Source: Hyphochytrium catenoides (lineage: Eukaryota > Sar > Hyphochytriomycetes > Hyphochytriales > Hyphochytriaceae). Taken from it: a stretch of DNA of 17,015 nucleotides. The stretch covers positions 1-17,015 of the forward strand of contig FLMG01002875.1 of NCBI GenBank assembly GCA_900088475.1, in the 5' to 3' direction. Shown here one piece after another: positions 1 through 8,513 of this stretch; the first letter of the stretch is position 1; each line of letters opens with the position of its first letter. Below the pieces are notes generated by a model that had not been told where the DNA came from, did not search any database, and saw nothing but the letters and a program-made list of their open reading frames with translations. The position numbers and the translations under genes were made by a program.

Positions 1-160
1 GGAATTGAGTTGAGCGATGATGAACTTATTTGCAATAAGGGACATCATCAGCAGTAAAGGAAGAATCATCGTCAATCTTCTTAGCAGTAACAAGGGGAGA
101 ACGAGGGGGAGGAGGTCTGTTTTTCACTTTCACTTCATGAATTTCTCTACTTTATAGACA
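1..160 (-). mobile_element. Degraded retroelement-tail copy E (continues past the window start)
   Basis: Read on the minus strand, this stretch encodes a decayed version of the C-terminal tail of the repeated family described at 5216-6062. A proline run (RPPPPRSPL) is followed by a segment ending DDDSSFTADD and a stop near position 28. The matching part of copy C (6083-6590) reads PPPPSRSPL and SSSFTDDE. The start also matches: an ATTCATGAAG stretch occurs at the equivalent place in copies B and C, but here it jumps directly to the proline run, so an internal deletion of roughly 100 bp is likely. Only part of the copy is inside the window. No intact frame or function is expected. Confidence 0.5.
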
Positions 161-385
161 GAAGTAGAAAAAGAAGAGGTAAAAAAGGAAGAAGAACAAC
201 AAGAAAGACGAGAACAAGAGGCAGAAGAAGGAGAAGAAGAAGAGAAATGAAGAGGAGACATTATGCAATCAACAAAAAGGCACTAAAACAGTAATTAAAA
301 AATAAGCCTTATTTTTATAGACACTAGAAATCATTCTGAAAGGATACACTTTTTTTTTATATTTCAACGACACACATTTTAACTG
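161..385. other. Purine-rich then AT-rich spacer, no gene seen
   Basis: Positions 165-260 are almost pure A/G on the plus strand (GAAGAA-type runs). This is similar to the CT-rich 3' tails, read on the minus strand, that follow the other element copies. Positions 260-385 are AT-rich with a run of nine T near 350. No ORF or RNA gene could be supported. Confidence 0.4.
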
Positions 386-725
386 TTTAGCCCTCTTTTT
401 ACTTGTTTATAGCTACTACTAATATCTACTAAGAAGATGAGAGAAGATGAAGAAGGAAAAGAGAAAGAAAAGAGGAAGAAGAAGAGAAAAGAAAAGCCTA
501 TTATAAAGCCTTGGGCTCTTCCTCACCAGCTCGATTTGCTCCATGTTCATCATCAGTAAAGGAAGACAGAGTTGATTCCCTCAGTAATGATAAGCGGAGA
601 AGAGGGAGGAGGGGGAGATGAGATGAATCACCAGCCAGCAGCCATCCCGTCACCAACGAGCTCAGCCGTCGCAAGATAAGCTTAAGCTTTCTTCCTATTA
701 TTGTACCGTTTTCTCTTATTAGCAC
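386..725 (-). mobile_element. Degraded retroelement-tail copy D
   Basis: The minus strand holds a 74-codon open stretch ending at 501-503 with the acidic tail SSFTDDEHGANRAGEEEPKAL. Copy C has SSFTDDERGGDRAEDE at the same place and copy B has SSLSDDECGGDQGEDETKPL. Downstream of the stop (on the minus strand) comes a CT-rich tail. Then comes a short AT-rich segment with TAGTAGCTATAA that also matches the 3' flank of copy C near 6090-6115. Conservation of both the peptide and the non-coding tail indicates a transposed unit rather than chance similarity. The 5' part of the family protein is missing or unrecognisable. Confidence 0.55.
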
Positions 726-924
726 TAGTTCTACTATTTTAGGCGCGGTCTATTTCTGCTTTCGGTGCTCCTAACTCCGTTCCTACCGGTACGCACGGAT
801 CTTTTGAGACTGTCCACTAGTTCCGTATTGGGGCACCGCCTTTTTTCGGTCATGTTCTTTTTTGTTATGGTTGAGTACGGAGTATTTACGGAGACTGGTT
901 ACTTGTGCTCTTTATTTTCTCCGG

Positions 925-1070
925 TATCTTTTGCTTCTTTCGGTACTGCACAAGTGTTAGTGATGGAGGAGCAGAGGCGAGCCAGAGCCAGGGAAGATTT
1001 GATGTTGAAGAGCCAGAGATATTGTTTTTTTTTGTTGAGAAATTAGACCGAGAAAAAAATTATAATTATA
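925..1070 (+). repeat. Dispersed repeat, member 1
   Basis: This aligns with 1425-1600. Shared landmarks in the same order are CTTTTGCT or CCTTTGCT, GTGATGGAGGAG, a GAGCCAGAG cluster, TTGAAGAGCCAGA, and a TAGAC(C)GAGAAAAA/TAGACAGAAAAAG block that runs into GA repeat. The second copy has an extra stretch of about 20 bp in the middle. It was aligned by eye only, so the boundaries are approximate. Confidence 0.45.
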
Positions 1071-1071
1071 G

Positions 1072-1106
1072 AGGGCGAGAGAGAGAGAGAGAATAGCCCA
1101 TAAAAA

Positions 1107-1148
<42 letters not shown>
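1072..1148. repeat. GA microsatellite
   Basis: Two GA runs are interrupted by a short AT-containing segment; the longer covers about 1109-1148. This is one of many GA/CT blocks in the window. Being purine on one strand and mirror-symmetric, it could form triplex (H-DNA) under supercoiling. Confidence 0.9.
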
Positions 1149-1153
<5 letters not shown>

Positions 1154-1424
1154 CAGAGACGCCAGAGAAAGAATAGAGAGACGTTCATCTTGAGGAAAGA
1201 CAGAGTGGGTGGTGGCGAAAGAATGAAGAGAAGGGGAAGATCGCCAAGTGACGACATGATGATGAAGAACGACTAAGACTCTCTCTCGCTTTATTACTAG
1301 AACTACTATTCTCCCAACCAACAGGAGCATTTTCTCTCTTTCTTTAATCGCTCCGGTCTCGAACCTTGATGATGCTTTGGACTTGCTCCGCAGGTTCTTC
1401 TGCTCTGTCTCTTCTTCTGCAACC

Positions 1425-1600
1425 GCCTTCTCCAATCCTTTGCTCCTCCTGTTATTACCTCCACTGGTGATGGAGGAGAAGCGAGGCAGAGAGCCAGAGA
1501 AGACAAGCATGATAAGCAAGAAGATAAGCATTGAAGAGCCAGAAAGATTACTTTCTAACGGAACAACTAGACAGAAAAAGAACATATGAAGAAAGAGAGA
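1425..1600 (+). repeat. Dispersed repeat, member 2
   Basis: Partner of 925-1070 (see landmarks there). The segment just upstream (about 1405-1460: CTTCTTCTGCAA, GCC, then CTCCTGTTATT) also matches 2057-2105 (CTTCTTCTGCAA, GCC, CTCCTGTTGTT). A third partial member therefore probably lies at about 2033-2110. Confidence 0.45.
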
Positions 1601-1906
1601 GAGGAGGTAGAAAGAGAAAACGACAAAAGAGAAAAACGACAGAATAGAGAGGCGAGAGATCACGAGTACTAGGAAAAGATATTGTGCGAAGAGAGAGCAA
1701 CCAGAGGGGGAGATGCCGTGAGAGAGCGAGAAGTCATAGAGGAGAGACAGAGAGCCATGGAAGGAAGAAAGCCAGAGTTGGTGGTCGGAAAAAACAAAGA
1801 CAGGGGAAACCGCGAGCAGCAAAGCGGAACACAAGGAAGGAGACGATTATTAGGAGTGACAAGAAGGAGGAGAAGCGGGGGTAAGCTAGACACCCGTTCA
1901 TTGCCC

Positions 1907-2915
1907 CTATCCTCGGCTCTCTCTCTCTGTTTCTCTCTCTTTCTCTCGCTCGCTCTCGTTCTCTGTCTGTTTTATGAAAATACCATCACGGAACTCTCTC
2001 CTTGTCCTTCCTCTTCCTCCGTTCTCGTTGCATGATGATGCTGCTGCCCCGTCTTCTTCTGCAATTGCCTCCTCGTCCACTCGTCTGATTCTCCTGTTGT
2101 TCTCCTCTGTCCCAGACAGTCTTGGCAGCACTGGATGATGCAGTCTTTAGAGGAGAGAGCTTTCTTTTTCTTCCTCCCTCCCAAGAATCCCCTAATCTAC
2201 TGAACACTTCTTCCTCCATTGTCACCTTACGTCCTCCTTTTCCCCTGGTTGTCTGGCTCTCTCCGGCGCGAGCTCCTAATCTGATGGCGGTGTCCGGCTC
2301 AAAAAAAGAAGAGAAGAAAGGGCTGATCTTTCCTGACCATCCATCATCCTGATGGTATCTTCTCCTCCCTCTTGTCCGTTCCCTATTGCTTGTTTCTTTC
2401 CTCTTCTTCGGTGATTCCTCCGACCACTTGTCCTCTGAGTGCTTTGATGATCTTCTTCCTCCCTTTCCTCAGGCTCTTTCTTCTTCTTCTCTACCACTCA
2501 TCTCCATCCGTCTCTCATTACCGTCTTCTATGCTACCGCTCCCACACCGCCCGGTCTGTCTCGGCCGCTCTTCTAACTTTTATGGCTGCGTCCCCTGCTT
2601 CTCTCCTACTACCACGGTCTCTTTCTGTCGCATCCTCTCTCTGTTCGTGCTTACGCATCCACATTTCTCTCCTCTCTGTCCTCTCTGCCTCGTGCACTCT
2701 TCTACTGCCCTCAAGAAGAAAGCTGAAGAAGATGTTGGATCTTTGTCAACTCATTGCACAATTTCCTCTGATAATAAGAGAGACCTTAGAGTCACCACGA
2801 GGCACAGCGCGCGCCATCTGTTGTTCTCTTCCCTCTGCTCTCTTCTCTCTCCCTCTCTCTTTCTCCCCTTTTGGCGCGTTGACGCTGTGTAGCGCTTCAT
2901 TATCAGGCAGCAAGG
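1907..2915 (+). promoter_or_regulatory. Pyrimidine-rich upstream region of gene 1
   Basis: About 1 kb in which the coding strand is strongly C/T-rich, ending just before the ATG at 2916. It probably holds the promoter and 5' UTR of gene 1. Visible elements include CCGTCTCT at 2508-2515 and the 13-mer TCTATGCTACCGC at 2527-2539, which also occurs upstream of gene 2. A TAG at 2893 lies 23 bp before the start. Several frames are open only because CT-rich DNA lacks stop codons, and none looks like a real protein. The regulatory role is inferred. Confidence 0.4.
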
Positions 2916-3779
2916 ATGATCAACGCAACTCTGTCGCTGAGAAGCTCTTTAGCTAAAACTTTCTTTCTTCTGTTTCTCTCTTCTATGCTTACTTCTACAG
3001 CTACTGCACGGACACAAAGTGCTGAAAAGTTAGGAGAACAGCGTTCACTCTCTCTTCATAAATATCAGATTGTCTTCTCACCTTCCGTTGGCGGCAACTC
3101 CTTCTCTCACCTTGAGAACCGGCGGTCACTGGCGTTCAGGACACCACAAGCAGTACCAAAAGCACCAGGGTCCCCAGAGGTTGTCAGAGCCACCACCATC
3201 CGAGGCGGGACGAGAGCAACTGGGACGCATACGGCACCTTATATCAAGAGCATGGCAGAGCGACGGCAAAGAAAGGCAGGAAAAGGTGAAGCTTTACCAG
3301 GCGGACCCAAGGTAGATCTATTCTACGAAATCCACCCCGGAGTAGACCCGCGATCAGCGCCAGCAGTACCAAAGGATGCACCAGGAGCAGCATTGAAAGA
3401 AGATCAAATCGTCGATAAATCTCATCCAGAAGCCGTCAGACCATCTGCCAAAGTAGCAGAAGTTGTTCCAGCAGCTGTCAACCTAGCCGTCCGGCCACCG
3501 GCGCCACAAACGAAGCAGCTAGCTGCCTCAGCAAACGGCGCACCAGCACAATTGAACGATTTATTCTTCAGAACTCATCCAGCCGTCCGGCCACGGGCGC
3601 CACAAACGGAGCAGCTAGCTGCCTCAGCAAACGGCGCACCAGCACAATTGAACGATTTATTCTTCAGAACTCATCCAGCCGTCCGGGCATTGCCGCCACA
3701 AGCGAGGAGGCTAGACGCCCCAGCAAACGGCGCACGCGCAGCAGCAGTGCAGGGCGAGTTACAGAAGAAAGATGTTTGA
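2916..3779 (+). CDS. Secreted repeat-containing protein (gene 1), function unknown
   Basis: A 287-residue single-exon ORF starting at ATG 2916 and ending in TGA. Residues 1-31 form a clear signal peptide: a basic region, a hydrophobic core (FFLLFLSSML, 16-25) and an A-T-A cleavage site at 29-31. Entry to the secretory pathway is therefore expected. The mature part is rich in Ala, Pro and Arg. Residues 191-222 and 223-254 are near-identical 32-residue repeats, and 255-287 is a third, diverged copy. The motif DLFFRTHPAVR is echoed upstream at 134-144 as DLFYEIHPGVD and at 168-175 as KSHPEAVR, so the repeat family is older than the two recent copies. R-S-L occurs at 70-72 and 43-45 (see findings on R-x-L). 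No known domain was recognised. Pyrimidine-rich DNA precedes it. It could be a parasite effector or surface protein; this rests only on the signal peptide and repeats. Confidence 0.8.
   Translation: MINATLSLRSSLAKTFFLLFLSSMLTSTATARTQSAEKLGEQRSLSLHKYQIVFSPSVGGNSFSHLENRRSLAFRTPQAVPKAPGSPEVVRATTIRGGTRATGTHTAPYIKSMAERRQRKAGKGEALPGGPKVDLFYEIHPGVDPRSAPAVPKDAPGAALKEDQIVDKSHPEAVRPSAKVAEVVPAAVNLAVRPPAPQTKQLAASANGAPAQLNDLFFRTHPAVRPRAPQTEQLAASANGAPAQLNDLFFRTHPAVRALPPQARRLDAPANGARAAAVQGELQKKDV
3486..3779 (+). repeat. Three tandem 96-bp coding repeats inside gene 1
   Basis: Units start at 3486, 3582 and 3678. Units 1 and 2 differ at only two of 96 bases, and both differences change the residue (Pro to Arg, Lys to Glu). 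Unit 3 keeps the start (AVR) and the AxANGA core but is otherwise diverged and runs to the stop codon. The period is a multiple of three, so the frame is kept. Confidence 0.95.
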
Positions 3780-5215
3780 AGAGACAGAGAAGTTAAAGAC
3801 AATGAACGAGGAACCTTCAGAAAGAATGCTCGATTTCATCTCTCAGCTCCTTCGTCATGTGAGGCTCTATTATTAGAAGGTAGCTTTTTCTTGAGAACGG
3901 AGTAGTCCTCACTGAGCTAGAGGACACCTCTTTCCCGCAGGGCGTCCAGCTCTAATTATATCTGCTCTTTTACCTGCTAACTTCACAGTCTCCTTTTCTT
4001 CCTTTTTTCAACTAAGAATCGCCACGCACCTTCTTCTATTTTCCAGAGTCTTCCTCACCAGCGGGATAGGAAGAACAGAAGTGCGATAAGGGGACAAAGG
4101 TGGAGATAAAGAGAGTCATAGAGAGTAGATATTGCCTAGAGAAGACGAGGATAATCCTTCTCTTCTGTCCGTGGTGGCTGGTCACGAAGCCGAACCAGGA
4201 CAGCCTTTGCTTGCCTGTCGCAGATGCCCTACGTCCAGCCATGTCCTTCTACCTACTGTTCTTCTCTTCCCTCTTTCCTGGCGTAGTACCTCTGCCACTA
4301 CCACCATCAGTTACTCTCTTGGTGCTATCCATACTTCTTAACGACCGATCGTGAAAGTCCTAGTAAGAGCTATCTTTGTTCCGTCTTCTCACCTCAGAGA
4401 CATGAGAGATAGAAAGACGCCCTCATGATGGCGTGCAAATGAGTTCTTGGGCATCAGAGGGTTCAACTGCTGCTGATGCAGGAGGATGTCTTCTCCTCTA
4501 ATGCATCTTCATCGCCTATAACGCGGTAGAGGAGGAACACAATCTACCAGCTCGCCAAGATAGTGGAAGGTGGATTTGCCAGACGCGGAGAGAAGAAGAG
4601 ATATTCTTTATTATTATCTAAAAGATGCTAAAGGAGAAGAATGAAGACTTCTTCTTCCAAGAGTTCTCTCCTCGTACCTCTTGTCTCTTGACTTCTTCGT
4701 CTTCTCGATCCCTCCTCGTCCTTCTCCTTCCTCTCCCTTTTCAATCTTTCTTTCTCCTCAAACTATGGCACAACTAGGACATCCACCGATAGCTTGCTGT
4801 TAGTGCGAAAGAGCTAAGTGATGACTTCCACATCCTTCCTCCTCCTCGCCACCATCAACATCTCTAAAAGAAAGGCTGATCAAAAGGTCTAGAGACGAGA
4901 AAAGTAAGGGGAAGGCAGGAAACAACTCTCTCTTCTCCTCAGCATTTTGGATGATTCTTTCTTTCCTTCTCTGCGCAGCGAGTGAGGATGGGTTTGTTGG
5001 TTGTCTCTGGTCCTTTTTCCCTATTAGCATAAAACTTGCTAAGGCAGTCAAGTGTGAATCATCTCTTCTCTGATGATGGTGCTCGGGGGGGAGAGGGAGA
5101 GAGAAGGGAGGAGGTTAAGAAAGACTTTATTGCTGTCTTTAACGTTTTCCTCTATCTTCTCTTTCTTCATCTATCATGTCTCCTCTTTCCCTTTCCTTCT
5201 TCTTTTGACTCCTAG
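3780..5215. other. Intergenic region downstream of gene 1, no gene seen
   Basis: Composition is mixed, with CT-rich blocks at about 4660-4750 and 5120-5215. Short open frames (longest 84 codons, around 4100-4354) have no domain, signal or coding-like composition I can defend. On the minus strand, 4033-4100 has an AGEEDSGK stop sequence reminiscent of the acidic end of copy D (AGEEEPKAL). It may be a very short degraded copy, but the match is too short to call. Confidence 0.4.
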
Positions 5216-6062
5216 ACATATGAAGAAATAATAAGCCGTGTACAAGACCTCCTCTTCCATGCTTTTCGGGACTCTGCTCTCAAAGTCCCCGCGAACCTCG
5301 CCACCATTCTTTCGGGCTCCAATCAGAAGCCTGGAGATTTGTTGGTTCGTGGCTTCTCAACTTGTTATCAGCAAACGGCCTTTGATGATGTGTCCGTCAG
5401 TCACGGACTCGCTGTAATCCAGAACCCTTCCTTGTGCAGCAATTCCATGCCGATTATCAAGGAAGTTTGTCTGAGATAGCGAAGTTGAGGAAGTACGACG
5501 AGGGTCCCTGCCCGGCTGTGGGGCTGCAGTTTGTGCCACTCGTCTGGGAGGGAGGAGTCTTTTGGTGGAGCTATGCCGCGTGTTCTGGACTGTGTGGAAC
5601 AACTTGTTGTGAAGCTCTCATCAGTGTGATCGTGGCGCTCTGGATCCTTGACGGCATTATGGTCATTGGTCTCGGTTGGCCATGGAGAAAATGCGCTTCA
5701 TTCTTTCTGACGCGTAGTTTCTCGTCAGCGGACCCTGCTCTTGCTTGTTGCCTGCTGGTTGAGCATAATGATGGTCCCGCTGTTTTTATCACCTTCTCCC
5801 ACTACTCCTCCTTTTTTTCCTGTTGTTATTACATAGGAAATTGACTATTATGATTCTCCTTTCTCTCATACCGCGCGTGAAGAAGAAGAAGGTAGTAGAG
5901 TTGATGATGAAGAAGACACCAAGGCTCAATAGCTCATGTTGTCTCTTCTCCTTCGTCTTCCTCTTCGACTTCTTCTCTTTCTTCTCTTTATAGTTCTATC
6001 TTCTTCGTTCTCTTTCTTCTTCTTCTTCGATTCTTGTTCTTCTCTTGCGTGGAATTAGTCCA
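5216..6062 (+). mobile_element. Degraded retroelement-tail copy A (longest copy)
   Basis: Coding remnants lie in shifting frames. Frame 1 (5216-5479, no ATG) carries FRDSALKVP, then KPGDLLV, then TAFDDVSVSH. Frame 2 (about 5450-5560) carries SEIAKLRKY and VGLQFVPLVWEGG. Frame 3 (about 5579-5630) carries LDCVEQLVVKL. An acidic end with a stop at 5930-5932 and a CT-rich tail follow, finishing with TGGAATTAGT near 6050. The order 'PGD-hydrophobic, AFDVSV, KLRKY, GL-x-F-x-PLV-x-E' resembles the region that follows the reverse-transcriptase domain in many eukaryotic retroelement proteins. That comparison is from memory of the family and needs a profile search. No RT catalytic motif is present upstream, so this is a 5'-truncated, frameshifted copy. 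It is tail to tail with copy C. Confidence 0.55.
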
Positions 6063-6067
6063 TAATA

Positions 6068-6082
6068 CGTTATTATAACGTT
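6068..6082. repeat. Perfect 15-nt palindrome between two inverted element copies
   Basis: ACGTTAT-T-ATAACGT reads the same on both strands around the central base. It lies between the tails of copy A (plus) and copy C (minus). It directly precedes TTAGGGTTAG (6081-6090), a single telomere-like stretch that is too short to call a telomere. Confidence 0.8.
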
Positions 6083-6590
6083 AGGGTTAGCTTTTAATGG
6101 CTATAGCAGCTACTACTCAGAAGAAGAGGGGGTAGAAGAAGAAAAAGCAGAAGAAGAAGAAGATGAAGGAGAAAAACAGGAAGAAGAGGACGAAGAAGAG
6201 ACAACGAAAAGCTGTAAGCCATGATCTCGTCCTCAGCTCGATCTCCTCCACGTTCATCATCAGTAAAGGAAGAAGAACCATAGCTGATCTCCTCAATACT
6301 AATAAGGGGAGAACGAGAAGGAGGAGGAGGAGGTGAACCACCATCACCAACAATGTCATCGCGAGGCAATCAAGAGAACAGTCCAACTGATCAAGAGGAA
6401 TACGCTTCTTCAGACTCTGAAGCACATTTTCTTCATGAATTGCCAGAGAGACTCTCATGTGAAGGCCTGAAGCCATGGTCAACCAGCACCATTATTGACC
6501 AACAAGATGCCGAGAAGCATCAAGAGAAGAAGAGCGGTCACACTGAAGCTTCACCAGGTGTCCGACACAATCAACAATTTTCTACTCCGT
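6083..6590 (-). mobile_element. Degraded retroelement-tail copy C
   Basis: Read on the minus strand from about 6590 it aligns with copy B (plus, 11440-11822) almost throughout. Shared landmarks are GGTGAAGCTTC, GTGTGACCGCTCTT, CTCTTGATGCTTCT, CCATGGCTTCA and ATTCATGAAG. At the protein level AIHEENVLQSLKKRIPL matches AIHEGHALQILKKRIPL of copy B, followed by a proline run and the acidic tail EEISYGSSSFTDDE. The CT-rich 3' tail and the TAGTAGCT segment are shared with copy D. Frames shift at least once between the Lys-Arg-rich part and the acidic part, so it is not intact. Its 5' end abuts the 235-bp satellite at 6615. Confidence 0.6.
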
Positions 6591-6614
6591 ACAGAAGTAT
6601 AAAAAGTCATAAGA

Positions 6615-7280
6615 GTGAGAGGTGATAGGGTCTCGCCACGTAGAATTATTGTGCCTAAATAGATGTTTATAAAACTGAACGGCAAAACATAAGAAAGTTT
6701 CATAGAAGAAAAGGAATGAAGAAGAAGATGGAAAGAGGGTAGGAATAATAGAAGTTAATCCTTTTCGACCGTCTCTACTACTACGACCAAGACTACGACT
6801 ACTGTTTTATTTCTTAAGAAAAGAGAGGAATACACTTTTCCAAATAAAAGTGAGAGGTGACAGGGTCTCGCCGCCTTAGAAATATTGACAAAAATATGAA
6901 TGTTTTATGGAATGAATGCAAAACATAAAAAGCTCCATAGGAGAAAAGGAATAAAGATCAAAGCTGAAAGAGGGTAGGAATAGAAGTTCATTCTCTACGA
7001 CCGTCTCTACTACGACTACTGTATTATAAAAAATATAATGTAAAGAGTGGAATACACTTCTTCTTCTTATTCTAATAAAAAAGTGAGAGGTGATAGGGTC
7101 TCGCCACATAGAACTATATTGTCCTAAAGAGATGTTTTATAAAATGAATGCAACCATAAAAAAGTTTCATAGAAGAAAAGGAATAAAGAAGAAGATGGAA
7201 AGAGGGTAGGAATAGAAGTTCACCTCTACGACCGTCTCTACTACTACGACTACTGTTTTGTATAAAAAAAGAGAGGAATA
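6615..7280 (+). repeat. Three-unit tandem repeat, about 235 bp per unit
   Basis: GTGAGAGGTGA(T/C)AGGGTCTCGCC begins at 6615, 6850 and 7083, giving periods of 235 and 233 bp. Each unit then has a TAGAA or TTAGAAATAT segment, an AAAAGGAAT(A/G)AAG segment, AAAGAGGGTAGGAATA, a GACCGTCTCTACTAC block (CCGTCTCT at 6769, 7001 and 7232), CTACGACTACTG and an AT-rich end. Unit 3 stops at about 7280 in GAGAGGAATAC. Units differ by scattered substitutions and small indels. No conserved ORF runs through them, so they look non-coding. Confidence 0.9.
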
Positions 7281-7994
7281 CCGGTAGGTACGGGCGGGTT
7301 CCTTAGCCGTGTTCTCTTCATGGCTTGGCCGCCAGCCGCCTCGCCCCGCCTCATCTTCTCTAAAATAACATAACATTTCCTCCTCGTCTACTCTGCAACT
7401 TGACTAAAGCCATTTATTTAGCGCTTATTAGTGCTGGGACTGAGGTGAGGGAACTTCGAACTGAGTCTGATCAACAGAAAGCCATCGGTTCCTTTTTAGC
7501 CTTGCTTTTGCTGAACCGGAGTGACTAGCTCCCTTGGACCCGTAAAAACATAGGGATTTTATTATAGAAAAAGGCAAGAAAGAACTGAATTTGTTCAGCT
7601 CGAGGCTGTTGTCTGGTGGTTGTTTCCTAGTAATAGAACTATTAGTAGTCACAGGGAAGTAGACGGACCAAGCAGAAGAGACAGAAGAAGAGGCAAGAAT
7701 AGAGTCAGAGGAGACAAAGCTGGAGACGACACCAGACAGCTGTACAATTCACCATCACCAGACGTCATCGGAGAGACGATGCCAGGACACACTACGGAGG
7801 CGGAGCGGACTGGGTAGTAAGACGAAGAAGAAGTGGATGATGCTAGAGACGAGAGCCGGAAGAGATTGATAGGTCCAGACTGAGAGAGAGAGGGGGACAT
7901 TTCCGAGACTGAAGAGAGAAGAGGGACTTGGATGTGCACTGGCTAGATTAAACATCAAGAGACGACGAGCCACATACGGACAAGGATCAAGCTG
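7281..7994. other. Intergenic region, no gene seen
   Basis: A short GC-rich stretch (7283-7350) interrupts the satellite edge. From 7640 to 7975 the plus strand is purine-rich with several GAGACG hexamers (7723, 7773, 7846, 7959). Frames of 65-96 codons exist on both strands but show no signal peptide, domain or homology that I can defend. Confidence 0.4.
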
Positions 7995-8513
7995 TTATAT
8001 TTCTAAATTTTGGGCCTCTCTCTCCCTTTCCTACGCATTCCGGGCATCCTTTGCACGTCTTTCCTCCTGGTTGTTATTGCATCCCTCCTTCCTCTACCAG
8101 CTAACGTCATCTACTCCTCGCCCTACGTTTTGCCGGGCGAGCTTAATCTCCTTCAACTTCCTTCCCCTATTCCGTCTCTCTCACCAAAGCAAGCTTTGCT
8201 TTTTGGCCGTCTCTGTCTTGCACAGATACTCTAGTCTCTATGCTACCGCACATGACGGCAGCTACTGCTCCGTGCAGGGACTGGGCGGTAGCATCTAGAT
8301 CTGCCTTCTCGCTCTCCTCTGTCTTACCGCTGGCTATCAAGCTTCTATTCTCTCACAGTCACTTTTTCCAGGGCTGTTCATCATCATAAATATTACTTAG
8401 GAACATCGCGGCAGTTTGCCAGCCTTCTTTGCTCTCTACCAATCTCACATTTGCTTCCTCTTCTGCGCGACTCTACAAGTTGCCGCTGCTGGTCCTTAAG
8501 CAGCACGGGATTT
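7995..8513 (+). promoter_or_regulatory. Pyrimidine-rich upstream region of gene 2
   Basis: The coding strand is C/T-rich up to the gene 2 start, as upstream of genes 1 and 3. It holds CCGTCTCT at 8172-8179 and 8207-8214, the 13-mer TCTATGCTACCGC at 8237-8249 (shared with the gene 1 upstream region), the inverted repeat at 8240-8294, and an AT-rich island CATAAATATTA at about 8385-8396, some 120 bp before the ATG. The promoter role is inferred. Confidence 0.4.
8240..8294 (+). repeat. Inverted repeat with 10-bp perfect arms
   Basis: ATGCTACCGC (8240-8249) pairs with GCGGTAGCAT (8285-8294) across a 35-nt loop, about 220 bp upstream of the gene 2 start. The left arm lies inside the 13-mer also found upstream of gene 1, but the gene 1 site has no matching right arm. 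Confidence 0.75.

Larger units (their letters stand above)
726..1906. other. Intergenic region, purine-rich on plus strand, with dispersed repeats
   Basis: No convincing gene lies here. It contains a GA microsatellite (1072-1148) and two diverged copies of a dispersed repeat (about 925-1070 and 1425-1600). The long minus-strand frame from 1834 to 1043 is mostly translated CT/GA repeat (Ser-Leu runs) and was rejected as a gene. Confidence 0.5.

Noticed and set aside
1043-1834. Minus-strand open frame of 263 codons
   Set aside because: It is mostly translated GA/CT repeat and pyrimidine-rich DNA (Ser-Leu runs), which lacks stop codons by composition; its first codon is not ATG and no domain is visible.
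2372-2956. Plus-strand open frame of 194 codons overlapping the gene 1 start
   Set aside because: It lies in CT-rich leader DNA, is Ser/Leu-rich and runs into gene 1 in another frame. Gene 1 has a signal peptide and in-frame repeats, so it is the better call.
6081-6090. Telomere-like TTAGGGTTAG
   Set aside because: Fewer than two units, so it cannot be distinguished from chance. It is mentioned only because of its place beside the palindrome.
7439-7480. Possible tRNA (TTCGAA resembling a T-loop)
   Set aside because: No acceptor stem, D-loop or anticodon arm could be fitted around it.
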